DNA from: Candidatus Altimarinota bacterium
GTDB lineage: Bacteria > Patescibacteriota > Gracilibacteria > BD1-5 > UBA2023
DNA length: 53,945 nucleotides
Assembly (NCBI GenBank): GCA_024709505.1
Contig: JANJWP010000007.1
Coordinates: 1 to 53,945, forward strand
Direction: 5' to 3'
Every line of letters begins with the position of its first letter. The stretch's first letter is position 1. The notes below the pieces were generated by a model. That model had not been told where the DNA came from. It searched no databases and worked only from the letters and a program-made list of their open reading frames with translations. Both the position numbers and the translations under genes were made by a program. This document shows, piece by piece, positions 17,286 to 28,300 of this stretch.

Positions 17286-18734
17286 TTATTTGGTTGGCGA
17301 AGGCGTTGAGTGGGGGGAAGGAGGGCCGGAAACCCTTCCGAAGTCGATGAGGTAAGTGTTTCAATCCATTCAGAGCATGATGTTTCCTCCATGGACGTCG
17401 GCATGGCCTATTTTCTCGGCATCGAGATGATCGAGCGCCTTTTTGATCTCCGGATGGGATTCGACGTAAGCTTTTGCGTATTCGGCGGATTTCGGCCCTT
17501 TAATCACCATGTCGAGGTATTCTGCTCAAAACGGATGGTTATCGGCAAGATGGCGATAGACCTCGTTATCGGTCATTTTGGACACGTCGCGGGTTTTCGC
17601 GAGTTTTTCGATAACGGATTTGTATTCCGGAAGCTCCAGTAACATTTTCGTATGGAGACTCTGGCCTTCTACGTACTGCATGGAAAAAACGTTTTTCGTA
17701 TCTGGAATATCAGAAAAAACCCTGGGTATTTTGATATTTTCCGAAACCTTTCCTTCGAAAATTCCCCTCTGGAGAGCGAGGAAAGCCTTTTCATGGCTCC
17801 GTATTTCTTTCGTGACCGAATCGACCTCGCCCGGGTACGGAATTTTTACGACCCGTCATTCGATCTTGGGATGCTTGATGACGATGGCGTTGTTGCCCGC
17901 CCCCATTATGTCGGACGGTTTCAGTTCGCCCAAAAATTCTGCATGGTCGCGGAGGAATCCGTGTCGGCGGTAGACTTCGTTTTTCGTGATGTCGAAAGGA
18001 AGCCTACGTTCCATTTCGGAGAGGTCTCACACGACTCAACGCTGGGCACGGAGGCTGCCGGAAACTGGCGACGGGATCTCCGTTGCGTTTCGGACGGCCT
18101 TTCATGCGGCTTCCAACCCTTTTTTCATGAGTTTCCTGCCTCATGCGACGGCAAGTCCTGCCCCGGAAACCACTAACCCGGTCTCTCAAAGTCACTGCCC
18201 AGCTACGTACCAATCTCAGGAGAAGATTTTTCCGAACGATTCGCCCAGTCATTCGAGCATGGCGATGACGTCGATATTTTTCAAAGCCTCAATGATCTTG
18301 CCGGGATCCCGGATGATTTCCTCAACGAAATCAGCATTCGAAAGGGCCGCACCGTCGATCAGCCCTTTGAGGAATTTCTTTTCCCAGTCGTTCTTTTCGG
18401 TCACCGGATCGATTCCGAGCCCCGCATATATCATGTCTTGTGCTTTCTTCGCGTATTCCTGCTTGTTTTCGAAACGGTAGGCATCCGGAACGTCCCGTTT
18501 TGGAATATCGGAGGAAGCAAGCTTGATGGCCGGAGTTTGAGCTTCCGGAAAATATTCGCCGAAAACGTCGATGTTCCCCAATTCGGCATCACGTTCAGCC
18601 TGTTCCCTAGCGAGATTGCTTTTCCGAAGTTCTGCGGATTTTTCAAAAATGGAAAAATCCACCGTCGCGACTGGTTTTGCCACGGTCTCTTTTCCCATCT
18701 CGGGAAGTGCGGGTATTCACCACGTTTCCCTCAT
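17286..18734 (-). CDS. Kinase-fold protein with pretoxin-like N-terminal half, 13 TGA glycines
   Basis: The 482-residue frame is open only under code 25. The C-terminal half (about 270-482) is a protein-kinase-like domain. It has a Gly-rich GAGNNAIVI, a candidate ATP-binding Lys in RVVKIPYPGE, a catalytic loop GHADVHGGNIML, then LIDFGRVSG (DFG). The HxDxxxxN pattern is nearest to aminoglycoside/LPS-kinase or ABC1-like folds. The N-terminal half has a charged segment and then GDWYVAGQGLGETGLVVSG followed by AGLAVAGGRKLMKKGLEAAG. This recalls pretoxin linkers of polymorphic toxins but could be a membrane-interacting helix. The start at 18734 has AAAGGAG 8 nt upstream, and its sixth codon is TGA. 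No signal peptide is seen. It ends in TAA. Confidence 0.85.
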
Positions 18735-18760
18735 TTTCCAAGCTCCTTTAGTTTTTTCCG

Positions 18761-18810
18761 GATTCTTTAAGAATCAGCATTTAGTATGCCATTTATTACG
18801 GAAAAAGCAA
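18761..18810 (-). promoter_or_regulatory. Promoter and leader hairpin of the kinase-fold operon
   Basis: TTGCTT (18805-18810), a 16-nt spacer and CATACT (18783-18788). The leader palindrome GATTCTT-A-AAGAATC (18761-18775) precedes the SD AAAGGAG. Confidence 0.55.
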
Positions 18811-18838
18811 TTATCCTGTCTGTGTGATTTTCTCAAAA

Positions 18839-19020
18839 GGGTTCGCCCACGGCTCTTCCTCGCCGCCGAATGCGGCTTCGGACGCGGAGGTCGCGAACCA
18901 AATCGTTGGTTCGCTCGAATGCTTCGCATCCGTCCTCCGTTCGAGCCCCGGCATCGAAAATCCCACGGAATCATAAAAATCCCCCTCCTTTCGGAAGGGG
19001 ATTTTCAATGATTCATGGTG
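18839..19020. repeat. Direct repeat copy B, abutting tRNA-Lys
   Basis: The partner of copy A. It carries an extra ~45 bp between the shared blocks, with two hairpins absent from A: GCGAACCAA-ATCG-TTGGTTCGC (18893-18914, perfect 9 bp) and a GAATGC-TTC-GCATCC hairpin. Its first bases GGGTTCGCCCACGGCTC are a degenerate version of the tRNA 3' part present in A. It ends at the tRNA CCA end. Confidence 0.8.
18974..19006 (-). terminator. Terminator of tRNA-Lys
   Basis: AAAATCCCC-TTCC-GAAAGGAGGGGGATTTTT downstream of the tRNA. Confidence 0.75.
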
Positions 19021-19091
19021 GGTTCGCCGGGGCTCGAACCCGGGACCTTCGCCTTAAAAGGGCGCTGCTCTACCGACTGAGCTACGAACCC
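19016..19091 (-). tRNA. tRNA-Lys (UUU), CCA encoded
   Basis: Cloverleaf: acceptor GGGTTCG/CGAACCC, discriminator A, encoded CCA. The D-arm is GCTCAGTCGGTAGAGC, the anticodon loop is CTTTTAA (anticodon TTT) and the T-arm is CCGGG-TTCGAGC-CCCGG. It is the only tRNA near the accessory block. Confidence 0.97.
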
Positions 19092-19156
19092 GCTTTCGCG
19101 GTACGGATTTCGCGGACGTTTTTTCAAACGCTCACAATCCGTATCGGTGCGGGCCG

Positions 19157-19185
19157 ATTGTAAAGAAAAGATTTTCGAAGTCCAA
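19157..19185 (-). promoter_or_regulatory. tRNA-Lys promoter
   Basis: TTGGAC (19180-19185), a 17-nt spacer and TACAAT (19157-19162). Confidence 0.55.
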
Positions 19186-19265
19186 TTTTTTTGTTGAGAA
19201 ACGGAGTCTTTAACAAATCCCCCGGAGAGCGCTTCAGAAAAGCAAAAAAACGCCTCCTTCTTTTT

Positions 19266-19293
19266 TTGCAAACCACCCGCGAAATGATAAACT
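19266..19293 (+). promoter_or_regulatory. Promoter of the giant surface-protein gene
   Basis: TTGCAA (19266-19271), a 16-nt spacer and TAAACT (19288-19293). The leader is about 29 nt and has no SD. Confidence 0.5.
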
Positions 19294-19328
19294 GAGAAGG
19301 ATAGCACGCGTACGCTCAAACATCGGCA

Positions 19329-22300
19329 ATGACACTCAAGAATCCTTCCCTCTCGATCCGCTTTAAAAAATTCGTTTCGAGCTTTCTCATTTTCGCGCTC
19401 CTCTTTGGGCAGACGGTCCATATTCCGTTGCTCCAAACGACCCAAGCGGCCGAAAGCGATTTCCCCAATCTCGTGGCAATTCTCGTCCACGAAGACGTAT
19501 TCTCTTCAGCCCTCAAGCGAAAAATCGAGCGCTACGCCGAAGACGTGCAGACCCATCTTGAGGCAAGCCGGGCTTCCATCGTTTCGATTCCGGCCGACGC
19601 GACGCCCGAAAAAATCGCCGCCCTTCTCGAAAAACTCTACTACGAGGGTGACGGCAAGGGCGTTTCGCGCTTGGTGGGAACCGTTCTCGTCGGAGATCTT
19701 CCGCTTCCGGTCGTCCACCGGGGAGAAAAAACCTTTCTCTCGGTGTTTCCTTACGTTGATTTTGTCGATAAATCGTTCGTCTACGATTCCGAAAAAGGGT
19801 ATTACGAATACACTTCCGTTCCCGCGGCGTCCGACGTTCCCGAAATCTGGCACGGAATCATCCGCCCCCACACCGGCAACGCCGACGAAGACCGGCAAAA
19901 GCTCGAGGCATTTTTCGATAAGACCCGCGAATACTACTCCAAATCTGGACGGTTCGAGGCCTCCAAGTTCCGCATCCAACCCCACGTTTTCTATTTCGAC
20001 TCCTACCGCGACCAATTAAACGCGCGTTCTTCGGAATGGAAGTCGTACCAACTCATGTTGGAATACGCCGAAGACTTGGCCTACAACCGCTTCAGCAAAC
20101 ATTTGGCCAACACGGTCTACCAGGCCTACCAAGGATACCTCGGCTCCGACGTTCCGAACGCCGCCGGAACCGAAATCGGCGACATCCTCGCCGCCTACAC
20201 CGGAAGCACGCTCGACTTCCGAAGCGCTCCAGACATCCAAACCCGCGAGCCCATCGAAAAATCCCTCAAGCGCTTCTTCGAAGTCTTGAGCGAAAAATAT
20301 TTGGGTGACATCCTTCGCTACGTCCACAACGCCGGACGCTACGGTGCTTGAAACGGCGTTCGTGCGGATATTCCGGCCATCATCGTCGGAAAAAGCGACG
20401 AACTCATGAAGCGTTCGCTCAAAGATGCCAATACCGCCTTCGAAGATTCCATCGATGCCCTCGTTCGCGGGGGCCTCGCCCGGCATGTCGCGGTCGGACT
20501 CACCCATTCCATTAACGAAAGTTCCGCGACGGCGGGGACTCCGGGGGCCGAGGGAACTTCCGCAACTCCGGGAACTTCGTCAAGCTCATCCCGGACGTAT
20601 CGAAACTATCTCTACGGAAAACCGGGCGCCGACATCTCCAAAGCCGAAGACTGCTCCATCGTCCGCGGCTCGAGCCTCGCCGTCGAAGCCAACCGCGGAT
20701 ACGACGTCTCCAACTCGCAGTCCGACGTTTCGCTTTTGCAAAATGATCTTCCGAACGGACGTTGCTTCCCTGGCGGAAAGCCTGCGGCGATGTCCTTTTG
20801 GGGCAATAACACCCCCCTTAAGCTCGACGTCTCAAGGAGCAACGAGGGAATCATGACCCTCCAATGAAACGTCTACGACGGCTTTATCAAGCCGATCTTC
20901 GACGTGGGCGGTTCCAAGGAAATCGTAGCGAACGCGACGCTCCCCATCGCGAGTCCGCTCGACTGCACGAGGCAGCGCCTTTGGATTTCCGACCCTTACG
21001 TCGTAGAAGACGCGCTTGGCGGAGGACGAACCGGTTTTCCGGCGGAACGTCCGGGGCAACCCATTACCTGTATTACCGATACGGTCGGCAATTCGCTCGC
21101 GGTCGATTCTTTCGAGAACTATTTTACGAAAGGGTTCCCAAGCGAAAACTGTACCGTCCACCATCTCCTCCTCGACGGGACCGAAGTGCTCCAAAGCGGC
21201 GGTTGGTGCGATTCGGGGGACGGGGCATACACGCACATTGACAAAACCTACGCCTACAAAAAAGTCCTCTCCGTTATCGAACACAAATCCCCTACCGACC
21301 ACGAATATGGGGAACAGTTGAAAAATTTTCTCACGCCGTCGCTCCCCGCCGACAAAGATCGGTACGTCGATTTCATTAGCGCGAAGGGAACCCACGTAAA
21401 ACTTTCGTACCCCAACCTTTTTCGGATTTCGCTCCCCGAAGAAGACGACATCACTCCGGAAAAGGCCCGAGCCGAAATAGAGCGCGTCCTCAATGCCAAA
21501 AGCGCCGAAATCAACGGCCTCATCGCTTCCGAAGCGGGATCCGGACCCCTTTACGAGGCGCTGAAAAACGGACCGTATCCTTCTTCGAAGAAGATCGATC
21601 TCTACGCCGGCCTCGCCGCCAAGCCCGAAATGCTCGAATCGGTCGTTGACGCGGTCGTATGGAATAATCTCGGCAGTGCCACGGCCAAATACGCCTACCT
21701 GCTCGAGCACCACCTCGACATCGACGGAAATGCGTCATATCCACTTGCCGGACATAAGGAAGACTACGAAATCTCCTATCTCGTCGGCAAAGGCGACGCC
21801 CGCAACCTTTACGTCAAGCTCGACCCGGCCGCCAAAGACGGCCCAGGAGAAGAAGTTTCGGAAATCCTCCGGCGTTCGGCCGAACAACTCGCCGCCATGG
21901 ACGCCGCCAACATCGGCGCGGGAGCGGGCGACGAAAAAGCCGAATTCCAATGCGGACCGCCCGACGGAGTCAATCTTCCGCAGTGGCTTCCGGCGATTTT
22001 CTGCTGGCTTTGAACCATCCTTCCGCCGACCATTTCGGCCGGAAGCTGTTCGCCCAATTCGGCCTTTGACATCGCCGAACTCATCGCCAAGCATTTCGGA
22101 AACGATTCCAATAAGAACGGCATGCCCGATTGGCAGGAAGATTCCAATAAGAACGGCATCATCGACGGCGCCGAATACGTCAAGGACGGGAATATCCGGC
22201 TGAACCTCGCCCCCCGGCGCGCCCCCTACCGGGAAAGCGTCGCGATTTCGGCGGTTCTCGAAGACAAGAACGGCATCCAGGTCTACGTCGATTCCCTGAG

Positions 22301-25300
22301 CGAGGTCTCATTCGACGTCTCGCGCGTGGTCGCGTATTCGGGAGGCGTCGCGGTTGAAAAATACCGTCGTGGCGCCGAAGGCGAACTCGGCAATTCGGTC
22401 AATGTCAAGGACTACGTCAACTTTTCCCAGCTGAGCGTCCGCGCCAAGGAAGGAAAGGCCGACTACGTGTTTTCGACCAAAGACCGCGACGCCGACGTCT
22501 ATTTCGACGCGACCGTCTCCCCGCGCGACAAAGACGGAAAAGCCGCGTTCGTAAAGACCTCCGCCGAAGCCAAGCTCGAAATCCGCTCCGAAACCCTGCG
22601 CGTCGGACTCACCTCTTCGGGCGCTTCAATTTCGACCTATGCCAAAGCCGGAGAATACCGGGAAATTTCGTTCCCCGTCGAAAAAATCGGGAAAAACGGG
22701 GCGAGACTCGATTTGGCTTTCCCGCTCGCCGTCCGAATATTCGACGACGACACGTCCAAACAGATTGGCGATACCATGGTCGCGACCAAAACTCCGTGGA
22801 CCTATGCCGGCTCGATCCTGAACCAGTCGGGAAATTACCGGTTCGAATTCACTGACAAAGAAGGCGTTACCGGAAGCGTTTCCTTTACCGTCTCGGCGGG
22901 AAAGGCTGTCAAAATGGAGCTCTCTCCGTCTTCGAGCCTCTTCGTGAAAAACGAAACCGTCACGGTTCTTGCAAAAATCTCCGACCAATTCGGAAACGTC
23001 GTCCGCGGAGACCTCATCGATTTGGCCGCTAAAATTTCTGGCGGAGGATACTTCGTCGAAAATAAGTCCGATACCTTAAACAAGGCCATCGTCGATGGTT
23101 ACACCACCTTCGAAATCAGTTCAAACGACGGTGGCAAGGAACTCACGTTCGAACTTGAAGCAAAAAATCGCGGACTTTCTTCCTCGGTCAAATTCGGCTC
23201 GCTCGACTACGCCAAAGCCGTCGTCAACGTCGAAAACCGCAACGCCCTCGTAGTTGGAACGGGCTCTCACCTCGTTACCATCCGGGTCGTCGATAAATCC
23301 GGGAACGAACTCTCCGGATTCGATTCCGTCGCGACCGTTTCTTTCCCCAAGCTTTCGGGAACGTTCGATACCAATTACGTCGCCCTAAAAAACGCCAAGA
23401 GCTCGACCGGATTCCTCCTGTCTCCGAAATACGTCGCCGGGAAAGACTTGAAAATCGACGTGCGGATTCCGGGAATCCGAGACGTCGAAGGAAATGTCGT
23501 AACCGTCTTGCCCGACGCTGCGATGCGCGTCGCGCTCCAAACCGAAAAACCGGTGATCGAAGCGAAAACCGGCGAAACCGAATCCGTTTTCGCCCGGCTT
23601 TTCGACCGCTACGGAAACCTGGCTTACAACCATTCCGAATGAGCCTATTCGGCGAAATTCTCCATTCCGGAACATTTTAAAAAGAATTTGCGGTTTCCGG
23701 GAAAAACCTTCGAGGCCGAATCGAAATTCTCGGGAGGAATCGCGGAGGTCAAAGTCGAAACGACCCGGCTTCCCGGAACCCCCTACGTCATCGTCGAAGT
23801 CTCCCCGGGGCTCGAATCGAATGCGTTCGCCGTCTCCGATGCCTCCGGCGCTTCGGTGACCGTCTCCGGGTATTCCAAAAACGCAGTTCCGGTGGACAGC
23901 TATTACCTCTGGAACAAGGAAAAGGTGGCGAAGCTCGAATACAACGGGCTCTATACGGTTTTGGGCGGAGCCGATTTCGGCAATCTCACCGAACGCGACT
24001 ACCTCGCCGGAGAAATCCTCTTCAACCCCGATTCGAGATCGATGGCGGTTACCGCCCTCCTGAACGACGCGACCGTTCGGAACCGGGTATTCTCCATTAC
24101 CCCGGGAGGAAAAGTAAACGTTACCGCCGACGATTCCCTCATCACGTCGGAAATCAGTTCGGTGGCGGGACGCACGTCGATAGGTTTTTACGATCCATTC
24201 TATAAGGAATACGTCGCGCGGGCGTACCTCAATTTTTCCGAGGACGCATCGAGGGTCGCCTGTCGAAACGACGGGACCCCCCGAATCGACAACTGCGAAA
24301 TTCCGTCCGGTTCGGCCTTTTTGGCCCTCAAAGGATACGCGAACGCGGCGGCGGTGTCGCAAAACGGACTCGCCCTCGTCGTAAACGGCGCGCGCGTGCT
24401 CGAAATCGACGCGTGGGGCGCGGTTTCCCACCTTCCGAACGTCCGGCTCGAAATCGACTCCGAAAATTCCAAGAACTTTTTCGCGGCCAAAATCTTCGCC
24501 AGCAATCAGGAGGTCGGATATTTCGCCGCGCGGCTCCGCGCGAGCGACCTGGTTTCGACCGGTCCGGCGAACGTCTCGCAAACCCTTGTCCAAAATCCCG
24601 GAAAAATCGTCGTCGAAACGGTTTCCGGACGGTATTCTGCCATTTCCACTTTCCTTGGAAATTCCTCCCGCGGAGCCAAGGGCCTCACGTTCTTTTCCAA
24701 TCGCGATGCCGAATCCGCCTCCGACCGCGAAATGGTCGGAGGACCGGCGAAAATCGGATTCGAACAGTACCGCGAATCCGAGGGAATCGGTTGGGAAGGA
24801 CAAAATAAAACCCTGCTCGAATTCGCGGGAGGAAGCTCCGTCGGAGAAGCCACGAGATTCAACATGAGTTTCTCGACGGTCAATCTTGGAGATCCGGTTT
24901 TCCGCGTAAAAAAACCCGAGAACGAAGGAGCCTACGACCGGACGCTCGGAACCCGGCTTCTCGATGCCGTGGACGACGCCATCGAAAGCTACCGGCGTTT
25001 CGATTTCAACGGCGACGCCTATGATGACTTGGTCGTATTTTTCGAGAGCGGAAAGATCCGCCTCTTCGCCAACATGCGCGGAACCCTTCGCGACATGGGA
25101 TATCTCGCCTATCTCGCCGACGCCGGAAAAAACCGCAAGGCCGTCGGAGATTTCACGGGAGACGGATATTCGGACATCGCCGCCGTAACCAAGCGTGGTG
25201 AACTCATCGTGCTCGACAACGTCGAGGGAAAATTCGTCCGAAAATCCGCCGTCATTCTCGACGCGTCCGACAACCCCGCTCACATCCGCGGAAAAATCGT

Positions 25301-28300
25301 TCAACTCGAGGCCTACGACATGGATTCTGACGGAAAGACCGACTTGGTCATCTCGGACGACTCCGGAGAACTGAACGTTCTCTATGGAAAGGTCTTGGAT
25401 GGAAAAGCCGTCTTTACCAAAAAGGTTCTCGACTCCGATTTGGGACTTCGCCTCGCGATGGCCGATCGGAAAGACGGCGGGGCGGTCTATTTCGAAGGAC
25501 TCAAACAGCTCCAAAATCCCACCGAGCCCGATCAGGCCCGGTACCTCGCCGAATCGGCGGCGCTTTCGGCCGCCGGGGACGAAGGGGGAATTCCTCCGGA
25601 AATGCGGACTGCCCTCATCGATTCGAAGATCTACTACGTCCACGCCTATAAGTTTCCGGTGGAACTTACGGGATCAACCCTCGATTCCGGACTTTCGGAA
25701 CGGCTTTCCGCCGCCATCGGCAACGACCCCGAAAACCCGACTTCGCCGAATACCGCGCTCAAGGAACAGGTGATGGCCGCCATGAACGCCGCGCGGACAA
25801 ACGCGGGAGGCGGATTCTTCAACGTCTCCGGAACCTACGACGAAACCCGGTATAAAACCTTCCTCAAATCCGACTTCGCCGAATATCAGAACGTTCGGGT
25901 AACCAAGACGTTCCGGGATGCGAACGGCGACCTTTTAAAGAGCGAAGATCCCGTGGAAATTACCATCCTTTTGGGCAATTCCGGAAGCACGACGCTCCGG
26001 AACGTCGCATATTTGGATTCGTTCGACAAAGAGCTTTTTTCTCCCGCCGAAACTCCTTCCTATTCGATAGGGTCGCCTTCGTTTTCAAAAACCGGGAGCC
26101 TTTCGGTCATCGAAACTTCCTCTTACGACTACCTTTTCGAAGGCTTCGACCTCCGTCCGGGAGAAACCGTTACCATCAAGTATTCGCTCCTGACCAATCC
26201 GGTAAGTTTCGGAAAGTTCTTCGTAGGGAACATCGAGAACGACGATGCCTACGGCGACGTCGCGATGCGGGCCAACAACATCTGCGGCGAGGCCATGACG
26301 GTATGGAAGAGCGCCAAGCCCCATCCGAGAAGTTTCGAAAAAGTCACCCGAACGTTCTCATCCGATCAAAGTTCGGCCGGAGGGCTCGCCGGAAAGTTCA
26401 TCGACATGAACGCCAATGGCCAACCCGACTACATCGACGTGCTTGCCGCCGAAGTTCCCCCTTCCGATTTGGGAGACATGCGAAAATACTCCTACCACCT
26501 GAACGGCGGCGGAACCCAGTACGACGCGAAATCTTTCGGAATCCTCCTTTTCCGCCAAATAGCCGATTCCACGAACGGGACCGTCAATTCCGGAAACGTC
26601 GAAATCGCCCGATTGGTCGCGAACGAACAAAAAAACCACCTCCAACGCTCGGCGGAACCGGGCTCCGGAGACATGACCGTGACGGTCGCCGCATCGGCGC
26701 TGAACGCAATCTACGAAGAATCGACCAAAACCCTGCGGGCCGGATCGCAGGCGAGCACTGCTTCGGGCGGACTTTCCGAATGCGGAAGCACTGGGTACGT
26801 CACGACCAAAGCCCCAGAAGTTATCGGATGGAAACAGGTCGCAAACGCCCCAACCTCGGCGCTTGAGATATTTTTCTCGGAAGGGCGGCATTCGAAAGAC
26901 GGCGGAAAAACCGACGAAGCGTGCAAGATGACCTTCGCTTCGAACTCGAATCCGGAATGGAACGGGGGACGGGTTATCGGCGAAGGATGGAAAATCCTTA
27001 CCAAACACACCTATAATTCCTACGTTCTCGCGGCAAAAACCGCGGACTACCGGAATTCTTCGAGCAACGTTCCCGACGATTACGACGAACGCGGCACCGA
27101 TCTGTATTCCTTCGATTATCCGGAGGGGGCTTTCTCCGTGGACGGACTTACGAGCGGAAACGTCGCCGAAATCGAAGCCGCCATCGACGAACTCGTTCAG
27201 GGGCTCGGCTGCGGTTTTTGAGGCGGAGCCTGCATCTCGATGCCGATGAACTGGGCCCCGCTCGCTCCGGGTTCGTCCCCGAGCGTACTCGGTTTTCCCG
27301 CCAGTTCGCTCGTTCCGAGTACCGGCTTTCCGATTTTCTCGGCCCTCACGGGCATGCCGGTCGGACCACTCTGCATTCCGTCGGTTTGGCCCGCGACGCC
27401 ATTCGACCTCGCCCGTTGGTGCGGAGGTACCGCTGCGGGAGGATATCTCGGCGACAAAGGCGCGGCGAATTTCTTCCGTTTCTACGTCACCCCCACTCTC
27501 ACCGGCGCCATCGGCGTCGCGGCATGTTTCGGAGTCGTTCCGGCCGTAACGGGGCGGATTCCTCCGCAGGGCGTTTCGCCGGTCGTCCCCGGAGGAAACT
27601 GCGTCGTCGCGGCCAAGCCGCTCTTCGGGTGCAAGGATGACGGTTCCGACGGAGACGTTTCGAGTCAGGGAATCGGAAACGCGGACGGTTTTTACAACGC
27701 AAAATCCTGTAGGCCGAAAAGTGCCGTCCGAACCCTTACGTCCGGAGAGCGGGCACTGATTGGCCAATACGTCAACGGGGTCAAATCGTCCGGCGTAACG
27801 AGCGGAATTACCGCCGCGCTTCCCTACATTTCGGCGGGGCCAAGCGGATTTTGATCTTCCCCCGTGGTGGGAATCGGACTCTCGAGCGGACAAGACCCGA
27901 ACTTCGAAGTGGGCATCGATCCGAACGCCATCAAGAATTTCGATCCCGGAAACATCGTCAAAATCAAGCTCGACCGCGTCAGCGCGTTCCCGGAATTCAT
28001 CATGGATTGGGTCAACCGCCAGACCGAAGAGATTATCAACAAGCTCACGAGTCTCCCGACGCTCTACATCATCCTCCCGGATTTTTCGAAGATCTACGAA
28101 TCCGGATGGAACGGATTTGCCGACAATCTCGTGGCGAAGTTCCGAGACGGAAAAACCTCCTATGGACCCGATAAGAATTTCGCCATTGGCACCAAGTACG
28201 CCGAAGCGGCGTCTAAGCAGGTGAACGGAATCCTTTCGGACAACCAGGGCGCCATAAACAGCGTCGGAAGAAACGTTTCCGGACTCCGGACCGCCTACGA

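Noticed and set aside
17286-18734. Kinase-fold region as a pseudogene full of stops
   Set aside because: All 13 interruptions are TGA, never TAA or TAG, and the frame is intact to a TAA with conserved kinase motifs on both sides.
17286-18734. TGA codons as selenocysteine
   Set aside because: There are too many, they occur at Gly positions, and no SECIS-like pattern was seen beside them.
13793-19091. Prophage or integrative element with its own integrase
   Set aside because: No integrase, transposase or phage structural gene is present in this stretch; only repeat and tRNA context suggests transfer.
22090-22165. CRISPR-like or satellite repeat in the giant gene
   Set aside because: The ~20-bp duplication (GATTCCAATAAGAACGGCAT) is in frame and encodes a repeated Ca-binding-like DSNKNG motif; there are only two copies.
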